DNA of 7,976 bases, from assembly GCA_012798745.1 (NCBI GenBank), contig JAAZMQ010000175.1, positions 1-7,976 of the forward strand, read 5' to 3'. Source of the DNA: Bacteroidales bacterium (lineage in GTDB: Bacteria > Bacteroidota > Bacteroidia > Bacteroidales > Dysgonomonadaceae). Of this stretch, positions 1-6,824 are shown one piece after another; position 1 is the stretch's first letter, and each line of letters opens with the position of its first letter. The notes under the pieces were generated by a model. That model saw only the letters and a program-made list of their open reading frames with translations, was not told the DNA's origin and did no database searches. A program made the translations under genes and the position numbers.

Positions 1-989
1 AAATAAGCATCTTCTTTAAAAGGATTCACAACGTAAGAATAAAGATTAATCGCCAACAAACGACAACTGTCATAAGGACACAACGGAATTTCCCCGCAAG
101 GATTTGTTGATATGGTTCTAAATCCTAAATCGGCATAACAATCTGCTACCGACTCGCGAAGAATGGTATCCCAGAAAAGCACACCGGGCTCTGCCGATTT
201 CCATGCATTATGAATAATTTTATTCCACAAATCACGGGCTTTTATTTCTTTCGAATATTTCGGATGATCTGAATCAATAGGATATTTTTGCTCGTACATT
301 TCATCGTTTGCAACGGCATTCATAAATTTATCATCGATCTTTACCGATATATTTGCTCCGGTAACCTTACCCTGTTCCATTTTTGCATCGATAAAATCTT
401 CCGCATCGGGATGTTTTATGGAAACACTGAGCATTAAAGCTCCGCGACGCCCGTCTTGAGCAACTTCACGAGTGGAATTCGAATAACGCTCCATAAAAGG
501 AACAAGTCCTGTAGAAGTTAAAGCCGAATTTTTTACAGCCGAACCCTTGGGACGAATATGCGAAAGGTCGTGCCCTACCCCGCCTCGGCGTTTCATCAAC
601 TGAACCTGCTCTTCATCAATACGGATAATAGCGCCGTAAGAATCAGCATTACCTTCAATTCCAATCACAAAGCAATTTGATAGAGAAGCAATTTGATAAT
701 CATTCCCGATCCCGGTCATCGGGCTTCCTTGAGGAATAATGTATCTGAAATGATCGAAAAGATCAAATAATTCATTTTCAGTTAAAGGATTAGGATACTT
801 CTTCTCGACTCTGGCTATCTCCCTTGCCAACCGTCTATGCATGTCTTCGGGCGATTTTTCGTATATTTTCCCTTCGCTGTTTTTCAGGGCATATTTGTTT
901 ACCCATACTTTAGCAGCTAATTCGTCGCCTTTAAAATAATCCAAAGCTGTATTATATGCTTCGTCAAAGGTGTATACTTTCTTTTTCAT
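1..989 (-). CDS. nrdJ: Class II (adenosylcobalamin-dependent) ribonucleotide reductase, N-terminal part
   Basis: Reduces ribonucleotides to deoxyribonucleotides in the cytoplasm, using a radical made from adenosylcobalamin. I translated 329 codons from ATG 987-989; the frame stays open to the left edge, so the C-terminal half (cobalamin contacts, C-terminal redox cysteines) is missing. Visible landmarks: Cys106 in SLSNCFVIG, GGVGHDLSHIRPKGS in the early barrel, DGRRGALMLSVS, and NPCGE at 296-300. By family knowledge Cys298 is the thiyl-radical cysteine, with Asn296 and Glu300 assisting. Cys309, eleven residues later, would pair with Cys106 as the reducing disulfide, the spacing seen in Thermotoga maritima NrdJ. 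The N-terminus starts directly in the helical region, with no room for an ATP-cone activity domain. No Shine-Dalgarno site is visible. It is transcribed divergently from speA. Class II assignment rests on overall resemblance; a class I large subunit is the main alternative and fits less well. Confidence 0.93.
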   Translation of the reverse strand, partial: MKKKVYTFDEAYNTALDYFKGDELAAKVWVNKYALKNSEGKIYEKSPEDMHRRLAREIARVEKKYPNPLTENELFDLFDHFRYIIPQGSPMTGIGNDYQIASLSNCFVIGIEGNADSYGAIIRIDEEQVQLMKRRGGVGHDLSHIRPKGSAVKNSALTSTGLVPFMERYSNSTREVAQDGRRGALMLSVSIKHPDAEDFIDAKMEQGKVTGANISVKIDDKFMNAVANDEMYEQKYPIDSDHPKYSKEIKARDLWNKIIHNAWKSAEPGVLFWDTILRESVADCYADLGFRTISTNPCGEIPLCPYDSCRLLAINLYSYVVNPFKEDAY

Positions 990-1068
990 TGTAAAGTTAT
1001 TGTTTATATAATGAATAAGTTTATTTTTGTTTTCGTGTTATTTTTACTCTTTTTTTTTCGTTTCAATG

Positions 1069-1076
1069 CAAAGTTA
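1069..1076 (-). promoter_or_regulatory. Candidate -7 promoter element for nrdJ
   Basis: On the minus strand this reads TAACTTTG, an exact match to the Bacteroidota -7 consensus TAnnTTTG. It would start transcription near 1062 and give a leader of roughly 70-75 bases before the nrdJ ATG. I see no good -33 TTTG element at the usual 19-21 base spacing, and such motifs occur by chance in AT-rich DNA (another, TAATTTTG, is at 1534-1527), so this is tentative. Confidence 0.4.
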
Positions 1077-1539
1077 TGAATAATCCTGAAACTATCATCA
1101 CTTTTTTAAAAAAAAGAATTTAAAAAATTCCCCAATTCAATTTATTATTTACCTAATATTCAATGATATACATTTTTCACAAAATCACAAAGTTTTCTAA
1201 AATAAAAATTTAAGGCTGATTTAAAAATCGTTAAGTTATTTAAGAAGACATTTCGCTTACCTGCCAAGATAAAAAATAAAAATCAATTAACAAAACAGTT
1301 CATTAAGTAATTCATTTTTTGTTGGCAAACAAGATAATTAGTGTGTTATTTATTTTTTCAACATTCTTTTACTATTACTACCCACATAAATAAAATTGCA
1401 CGTGTAAAATTTTCCTGAAAAAGTAAGTAAAAGGTTTATTGGTATTAAAAATATGAAATTATTTTTTCATTTTGAGTTACTCATTTAAAGTTTAATCTAT
1501 TTTTCCGTGATTTTCAAACGATAAGACAAAATTATTATG

Positions 1540-1547
1540 TATTTTTG
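1540..1547 (+). promoter_or_regulatory. Candidate -7 promoter element for speA
   Basis: TATTTTTG matches the Bacteroidota -7 consensus TAnnTTTG. A transcript would begin near 1552-1554, leaving a leader of about 45 bases before the ATG at 1598. The upstream -33 element is weak: only a T-rich stretch around 1511-1514 is visible. The placement also argues against the TTG at 1556 as the start codon, because almost no leader would remain. Confidence 0.45.
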
Positions 1548-1597
1548 CATCCAATTTGCTAGATTATTTATATTTATCCATAAAGTGTTCTGTTATA

Positions 1598-3496
1598 ATG
1601 AGAAAATGGAGAATAGAAGACTCTGAAGAATTATATAACATCAATGGCTGGGGTAACGATTATTTTTCAATCAACGAAAAAGGGCATGTACAAGTAACAC
1701 CCAGAAAAAAAAACGGTAATAGCATAGATCTAAACGATTTAATGCGGGAACTCTATTTGCGTGACGTATCGCTACCGGTGCTGGTGCGTTTTCCCGAAAT
1801 TTTAGACGATCGAATCGAAAAAATCTCTAACAGTTTTAAAACCGCATCGAAAGAATACGAATATCAGGGACAAAATTATCTCATTTATCCCATTAAAGTA
1901 AATCAAATGCGCCAGGTAGTTGAGGAAATTGTCACTTGTGGCAAACGTTTCAATATCGGACTGGAAGCAGGCTCCAAACCTGAGCTGCATGCCGTATTGG
2001 CAATTAATGTCAATAACGATTCGCTTATCATTTGCAATGGATATAAAGACGAAAACTATATCGAATTGGCTTTACTGGCTCAAAAAATGGGGAAAAAAGT
2101 GTTTATCGTAGTTGAAAAACTGAATGAGCTCGATCTGATTATAGAAATTTCAAAACGCCTGAAAGTAAAACCAAATATCGGAATCCGGATAAAACTGGCC
2201 AGCTCGGGAAGTGGAAAATGGGAAGAATCGGGAGGGGATGGGAGCAAATTCGGATTGAATTCCAGCGAAGTGCTCGAAGCCATCAACATACTCAAGAAAC
2301 ATAAAATGACCGATTGTCTGCGTTTAATTCATTTTCATATCGGCAGCCAAATAACCAAGATAAGACGTATCAAAACAGCGCTTCGCGAAGCAGCTCAATT
2401 TTACGTACAATTACATCGTATGGGAATCAATGTAGAATTTGTTGATGTAGGCGGGGGGCTGGGCGTAGATTACGATGGCACACGTTCGTCATACACCGAA
2501 AACAGCACAAATTATTCGATTCAAGAATACGTAAACGATGCTGTTTTTTATTTTGTGGACGTAGCCAATAAAAATAACATCCCTCATCCAAATATCATTA
2601 CCGAATCGGGACGTGCATTGACAGCTCATCATTCGGTACTCATTTTTGAAGTACTTGAAACCGCTACTCTCCCTCAATGGGACAAAGAAAGAGAGATTCA
2701 GGAAGATGATCACGAACTGGTGAAAGAACTTTATGGTATTTGGGATTCTCTTACTCCGCCTCGTATGTTGGAAGCATGGCACGATGCGCAACACATTCGT
2801 GAAGAATCTCTCGACTTGTTTAGCTTAGGACTGCTCGATTTGAAAACGCGAGCACAAGTTGAGGAATTGTATTTTTCCATTGCACGCGAAATAAACCTTT
2901 CTATTAATCGAAGCAAGCACGCTCCGGACGAACTTCGACAATTGGCGAGTTTACTGCCCGACAAGTATTTCTGTAACTTTTCGTTATTCCAATCCCTGCC
3001 CGACTCCTGGGCAATCGACCAGATTTTCCCGATAATTCCTATTCATCGATTGGATGAAAAGCCGGATAGAATAGCCACATTACAAGATATTACGTGCGAT
3101 TCGGACGGGAAAATTGCAAATTTTACCACACAGGATGGTTTTCATTCAACTTATTTACCTGTGCACTCTTTGAAAAAGGATGAACCATACTATCTCGGTG
3201 TATTTCTGGTTGGAGCTTATCAGGAAATTCTCGGTGATCTGCATAACTTATTTGGTGATACTAATGTTGTACACGTACTTGCCGATGAAAACGGATATAA
3301 AATTGATCAGGTAATTGATGGGGAAACCGTAGCTGAAGTACTGGATTATGTGCAATATAATCCCAAAAAACTCGTTCGAGCAGTTGAAACGTGGGTAATG
3401 AGTTCGGTAAAACAAGGAAAAATATCGGTAGAGGAAGGAAAAGAATTTTTATCTACCTATCGTTCGGGATTATATGGATATACTTATCTTGAATAA
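1598..3496 (+). CDS. speA: Biosynthetic arginine decarboxylase (PLP-dependent)
   Basis: Converts L-arginine to agmatine and CO2, the first step of the agmatine route to putrescine and spermidine. It is a 632-residue fold-III (alanine-racemase-like) decarboxylase, close to the usual length for SpeA. YPIKVNQ at 97-103 places the PLP-binding lysine at Lys100. HFHIGSQ (245-251) and the glycine-rich GGGLGVDYDG (285-294) belong to the barrel and bind PLP phosphate. ESGRALTAHH starts at Glu336. CDSDG carries the active-site Cys500 contributed across the dimer. GAYQEILGDLHNLFGD near the C-terminus is also typical. I start at ATG 1598 because MRKWRIEDSEELYNINGWG is the expected family N-terminus. An in-frame TTG at 1556 would add 14 unrelated residues and sits on the presumed transcription start. 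It is a single-gene unit with its own promoter and terminator; no other polyamine gene is in view. Confidence 0.95.
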   Translation: MRKWRIEDSEELYNINGWGNDYFSINEKGHVQVTPRKKNGNSIDLNDLMRELYLRDVSLPVLVRFPEILDDRIEKISNSFKTASKEYEYQGQNYLIYPIKVNQMRQVVEEIVTCGKRFNIGLEAGSKPELHAVLAINVNNDSLIICNGYKDENYIELALLAQKMGKKVFIVVEKLNELDLIIEISKRLKVKPNIGIRIKLASSGSGKWEESGGDGSKFGLNSSEVLEAINILKKHKMTDCLRLIHFHIGSQITKIRRIKTALREAAQFYVQLHRMGINVEFVDVGGGLGVDYDGTRSSYTENSTNYSIQEYVNDAVFYFVDVANKNNIPHPNIITESGRALTAHHSVLIFEVLETATLPQWDKEREIQEDDHELVKELYGIWDSLTPPRMLEAWHDAQHIREESLDLFSLGLLDLKTRAQVEELYFSIAREINLSINRSKHAPDELRQLASLLPDKYFCNFSLFQSLPDSWAIDQIFPIIPIHRLDEKPDRIATLQDITCDSDGKIANFTTQDGFHSTYLPVHSLKKDEPYYLGVFLVGAYQEILGDLHNLFGDTNVVHVLADENGYKIDQVIDGETVAEVLDYVQYNPKKLVRAVETWVMSSVKQGKISVEEGKEFLSTYRSGLYGYTYLE

Positions 3497-3531
3497 AAAC
3501 TAATTTTGATTATCAAATTTTGTTTAATATA

Positions 3532-3563
3532 AAAAGGTGGGATCATTTAGATCACCACCTTTT
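3532..3563. terminator. Bidirectional intrinsic terminator between speA and the transporter gene
   Basis: Left arm AAAAGGTGG plus GATC (3532-3544), loop ATTTA, right arm GATC (3550-3553), one bulged A, then CCACCTTTT (3555-3563). The thirteen-base-pair stem is followed by a T-rich tract on the plus strand (TTTTCTATTTTTC) and by five T residues on the minus strand. It lies 36 bases after the speA stop and 27 bases after the transporter stop, so it can end both converging transcripts. Confidence 0.8.
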
Positions 3564-3589
3564 CTATTTTTCTCACATATTTCAATCAA

Positions 3590-5038
3590 TTACATTTCTT
3601 TAATTAATTCATATTTAGGTACTAATGCTTTCATAATAACCCAACCGATAAGATAAGCGAAAGCACAAATACAAAAAATGATAAAGTAACCGGCTTCAAT
3701 TCCTTCAAATCCCATAAACCTCAAATTGGTTTCAATAGAATAATCGAATAAAGCACCCGATCCTTTATTTATAAGAAATGAACTTATTCCGCCGGCCATG
3801 CCCCCAATACCTGTAATTGTTGCCACAGCATATTTGGGAAACATATCGCCTACTGTAGAAAAAATATTAGCCGACCACGACTGATGAGCAGCTCCGGCAA
3901 TACCAATGATAATCACCGGCAGCCAAACCGAAATATGACCTAATGGCTGAGCAAATAACACCAATACCGGTAAAAACGCAAAAATAAGCATTGCTTTCAT
4001 TCGTCCGGCATACGGATCCATCTTCTTTTTATCCACAAAATAGCTCGGCAGCCATCCTCCGACAATTGAAAGCATGGTAATTAAATATACAACAAAGATA
4101 TGAGGCGCAGCCTCAGTTGAATCCAGCCCATAAACCGAACTCAAATAAGCCGGTATCCAGAATAACAAAAACCACCAAACACCGTCGGTCATAAATTTAC
4201 CTACTGCAAATGCCCACGTTTGTCTGTGTCGAAATGCTTGTTTATACGTAACTTTTGCTCCTGTATCTTTTTGCATTTCGGCCCCTTCTTCACTGTCATC
4301 TTGCTCAATATAGGCTAATTCTGCTGCACTTACTCTTTTGTTCTTTTCAGGTTTCTCATACACAAAAACCCATACTCCCATCCACAAAAAGCCAAGTGCA
4401 CCTATAACAATAAATGCCATTTCCCATCCCCATGCTTTAGCTATGAAAGGGATAGTAAGCGGTGCCAACAATGCACCAATCGTCGCACCCGAATTGAAAA
4501 TACTGGTAGCAAAAGCACGATCTTTTTTAGGAAAATATTCAGCCGTAGCTTTTATTGCCGCAGGGAAGTTGCCGGCTTCTCCAATAGCAAGAATCAAGCG
4601 GGCAAAAACGAACAAAGAGACACTTACCGTGACCACTTTTGATACATCGCTAACTAATGCAATGGCTTGACGTGCACCTTCAAAATTGAGTGTCCATTCA
4701 CCCGCAACAATACCCGCAGTTGCAATACCGCAAAAAGCATGAAGTACTGCTCCTGCAGACCATATACCTATCGACCATAAGTATCCTTTTTTTGTATCCA
4801 TCCAATCCACAAATTTACCCGCAAACAGCATAAAAACAGCATAAAATATGGAAAACAAACCTGTAATGGTGCCGTAATCATTATTTGTCCAGTGAAACTC
4901 AGGTGCAATAAAATCTTTCCATGTTAACGAAAGTACCTGACGATCTAGATAATTAATCGTTGTAGCAAAAAACAACATGGCAGTTATTACCCAACGATAA
5001 TTGGTCTTTTTAACTTTTTCTTCTTGTATATTACTCAT
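3590..5038 (-). CDS. exuT: MFS transporter, hexuronate (ExuT-like) anion:cation symporter family
   Basis: An inner-membrane carrier of 482 residues that probably imports a hexuronate such as galacturonate or glucuronate with protons. The order is typical of the ACS family: TM1 (about 15-35) ending in INYLDRQVLS, TM2, the cytoplasmic motif GKFVDWMDTKKG (74-85), TM3-TM4, GEAGNFPAAIKATAEYFPKKDRA (from 153), TM5-TM6, a charged central loop (228-272), and TM7-TM12, with HQSWSANIF (385-393) in the second half. The TM3-TM4 link (about 106-135) is long. It is the last gene of the operon, 25 bases after the KDPG aldolase gene, without a visible Shine-Dalgarno site. Family membership is clear; the substrate is inferred from family and from KDG kinase and aldolase next door. 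Another sugar acid, or an oligouronide-derived keto acid, remains possible. Confidence 0.85.
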   Translation of the reverse strand: MSNIQEEKVKKTNYRWVITAMLFFATTINYLDRQVLSLTWKDFIAPEFHWTNNDYGTITGLFSIFYAVFMLFAGKFVDWMDTKKGYLWSIGIWSAGAVLHAFCGIATAGIVAGEWTLNFEGARQAIALVSDVSKVVTVSVSLFVFARLILAIGEAGNFPAAIKATAEYFPKKDRAFATSIFNSGATIGALLAPLTIPFIAKAWGWEMAFIVIGALGFLWMGVWVFVYEKPEKNKRVSAAELAYIEQDDSEEGAEMQKDTGAKVTYKQAFRHRQTWAFAVGKFMTDGVWWFLLFWIPAYLSSVYGLDSTEAAPHIFVVYLITMLSIVGGWLPSYFVDKKKMDPYAGRMKAMLIFAFLPVLVLFAQPLGHISVWLPVIIIGIAGAAHQSWSANIFSTVGDMFPKYAVATITGIGGMAGGISSFLINKGSGALFDYSIETNLRFMGFEGIEAGYFIIFCICAFAYLIGWVIMKALVPKYELIKEM

Positions 5039-5063
5039 GATTTATGATATTAATAATTTTTAA

Positions 5064-5738
5064 TTAGGGCTTTTTATTCTTCTTAATGATAGTAAGGCAG
5101 TTTTTGCATAACTCGGTGATTGCATCCCAATTCTGATTTTTTATTATTTCTTTAGGGAATAGATTGGAACCTATACCCACGCAGGTAACACCCGCATTAA
5201 ACCATGCCGAAAGATTTTCTTCTGTTGGTTCAACACCACCCGTAACCATGATTTTTGACCAAGGCATGGGACCTTTGATACTTTTCACAAAAGACGGCCC
5301 CCCTACATTACCTCCGGGAAACACTTTAACGATTTCTGCTCCTAATTCTTGTGCATAACCAATTTCTGTTGTGGTGGCACAGCCGGGAGAGTAGGCAATC
5401 TGCCTGCGGTTGCAAACCTTAAATATATCCGGATTCAATAAAGGTCCCACAACAAAATTTGTACCCAGCTGAATATATAAAGCTGCTGTTGGCGCATCTA
5501 CAATGGAACCCACTCCCAATATCATTTCCGGACATTCTTTTTCAGCCCATTTAACAACTTCCTCGAAAACATCCTGAGCAAAATCACCACGGTTGGTGAA
5601 TTCAAAAACCCTAACCCCACCTTTATAACAGGCCTTTACTACTTGTTTCGTTATTTCAACATCGGAATGATAAAACACAGGAATAAGTCCCGTGTCTATC
5701 ATCATCCGATATACTTCTATGCGTGAAAATCTTGCCAT
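5064..5738 (-). CDS. kdgA: 2-keto-3-deoxy-6-phosphogluconate (KDPG/KHG) aldolase
   Basis: Class I aldolase that cleaves KDPG into pyruvate and D-glyceraldehyde 3-phosphate, the last Entner-Doudoroff step. It has 224 residues, slightly longer than E. coli Eda. EIVKVFPGG gives the Schiff-base lysine at Lys138 (Lys133 in Eda). Glu46 and Arg50 in FEFTNRG match Eda Glu45 and Arg49, the acid-base and carboxylate-binding residues. SPGCATTTE (117-125) is the conserved PG-x-x-T loop, and MVTGGVEPTEENLSAW followed by GIGSNLFP forms the phosphate-binding end. The gene starts 43 bases after the KDG kinase stop and is followed closely by the transporter, so the product of one enzyme is the substrate of the next. 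A galacto-type KDPGal aldolase (dgoA) is a possible alternative, but the kinase partner favours KDPG. Confidence 0.93.
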   Translation of the reverse strand: MARFSRIEVYRMMIDTGLIPVFYHSDVEITKQVVKACYKGGVRVFEFTNRGDFAQDVFEEVVKWAEKECPEMILGVGSIVDAPTAALYIQLGTNFVVGPLLNPDIFKVCNRRQIAYSPGCATTTEIGYAQELGAEIVKVFPGGNVGGPSFVKSIKGPMPWSKIMVTGGVEPTEENLSAWFNAGVTCVGIGSNLFPKEIIKNQNWDAITELCKNCLTIIKKNKKP

Positions 5739-5781
5739 ATCTTACTAATTAATTCTGCATTTGTTTTAAATTTTACTTTTT

Positions 5782-6822
5782 CTATCGGATAACCCGTCCC
5801 GAAGCATCGCCTTTCATCAACGTTTCAACTTCTTTTACCGATACCAAATTAAAATCTCCGTAAATAGTATGTTTCAAACAGGAAGCTGCAACCGCAAAAT
5901 CAAGTGCTTTCTGATCGTCGCCGGGATAAGTAAGCAATCCATAGATTAATCCGCCCATAAAAGCATCGCCACCTCCAACTCTATCCACAATGTGGGTGAT
6001 ATCGTATTTTCGCGATTGGTATAATTTGTCGGAATACAAACATCCTCCCCATGTGTTATGATTTGCGTTGATTGAACCCCGAAGCGTAATGATTACCTTT
6101 TTGGCACGAGGAAATTGCTGCATCAATTGTTTGCAAACCGATTCAAATTGAGCTGCATCTATCTCCCCTCCTGTTTGTTCAACTCGAAATCCTTCGGGTT
6201 TTATGCCAAATACTTTTTCGGCATCTTCTTCATTACCCAAAATAATATCACAACCTGCCACCAAAGCGGGCATAATTTCGGATGCTTTTTTACCGTATTT
6301 CCAAAGTTTTTTACGGTAATTCAGATCACACGAAACAGTGACACCCATCTCGTTTGCCTTTTGAATGGCTTCAAGACAAACATCGGCAGCACCCTGCGAA
6401 ATAGCGGGCGTGATCCCTGTCCAATGAAACCAGTTGGCATCCTTGAAAATTTCTTCCCAATCGAACATGCCCTTTTCTACTTCTGCAACAGCCGAATGAG
6501 CTCGGTCGTAAATTACTTTCGAAGGACGGGCAACCGCTCCTGTTTCCAAAAAATAAATCCCTACACGGTCTCCACCGCGCAAAATATTTTTCGTCCCTAC
6601 ATTCAATTTCCGAAGTTCAGAAATACACCACTCGGCAATTTCGTTTTCCGGCAAACGAGTAACAAACTCAACAGGAATACCGTAATTCGCCAATGAAACT
6701 GCCACATTGGCTTCTCCACCTCCAAAAGTAGCATTCAACATTGAAGACTGAATAAAACGATTATATCCCGGGGTTGCCAACCGGAGCATAATCTCCCCAA
6801 AAGTGATAACTTTTTTCTGCAT
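5782..6822 (-). CDS. kdgK: 2-keto-3-deoxygluconate (KDG) kinase, PfkB family
   Basis: Phosphorylates KDG at the 6-position with ATP to give KDPG for the aldolase encoded next. It has 346 residues and a ribokinase fold. The first PfkB signature is visible as GGGEANVAVSLANYG (34-48), and the second as DRVGGGDAFMGGLIYG, with the catalytic base Asp286 and the GGGD anion hole. YDRAHSAVA (105-113) and DLNYRKKLW (166-174) are typical of KDG kinases and contact substrate in that family. The start codon is only two bases after the stop of the lipoprotein gene, and a GGAG sequence (minus strand, 6837-6834) inside the end of that gene may act as its ribosome binding site, which suggests translational coupling. 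Another sugar-acid kinase of the family is possible, but the adjacent KDPG aldolase makes KDG the clear choice. Confidence 0.93.
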   Translation of the reverse strand: MQKKVITFGEIMLRLATPGYNRFIQSSMLNATFGGGEANVAVSLANYGIPVEFVTRLPENEIAEWCISELRKLNVGTKNILRGGDRVGIYFLETGAVARPSKVIYDRAHSAVAEVEKGMFDWEEIFKDANWFHWTGITPAISQGAADVCLEAIQKANEMGVTVSCDLNYRKKLWKYGKKASEIMPALVAGCDIILGNEEDAEKVFGIKPEGFRVEQTGGEIDAAQFESVCKQLMQQFPRAKKVIITLRGSINANHNTWGGCLYSDKLYQSRKYDITHIVDRVGGGDAFMGGLIYGLLTYPGDDQKALDFAVAASCLKHTIYGDFNLVSVKEVETLMKGDASGRVIR

Positions 6823-6824
6823 TT

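Larger units (their letters stand above)
990..1597. other. AT-rich divergent intergenic region between nrdJ and speA
   Basis: About 600 bases with no credible gene on either strand. It carries the presumed promoters of nrdJ (minus) and speA (plus), long A and T tracts (for example 1101-1116), and several small palindromes: GAATTT-AAA-AAATTC at 1116-1130, TGCCAA (1262-1267) matched by TTGGCA (1322-1327), and TGAGT-T-ACTCA at 1473-1483. I looked for a cobalamin riboswitch or NrdR box in front of nrdJ and recognised neither. I saw no tRNA-like or other structured RNA. The length is generous for a divergent promoter region, so upstream regulatory sites are plausible but unproven. Confidence 0.8.

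Noticed and set aside
990..1555. Cobalamin riboswitch or NrdR box controlling nrdJ
   Set aside because: I looked for a B12-box-like GCCACTG sequence and for the paired NrdR palindromes on the appropriate strand and recognised neither.
2489..2964. Two overlapping minus-strand open frames (101 and 77 codons)
   Set aside because: Both are opposite the conserved core of speA and look like composition-driven shadows.
3505..3517. Palindrome TTTGAT-T-ATCAAA after the speA stop
   Set aside because: Short, AT-only apart from two pairs, and immediately before the much stronger terminator hairpin; no independent role can be supported.
4338..4670. Plus-strand open frame of 110 codons
   Set aside because: Antisense to the transporter gene; the sequence shows no family features.
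6115..6696. Plus-strand open frame of 193 codons
   Set aside because: It lies entirely opposite the KDG kinase gene, whose motifs are intact; the translation is unremarkable and rich in Phe, Asn and Arg, as expected for an antisense shadow.
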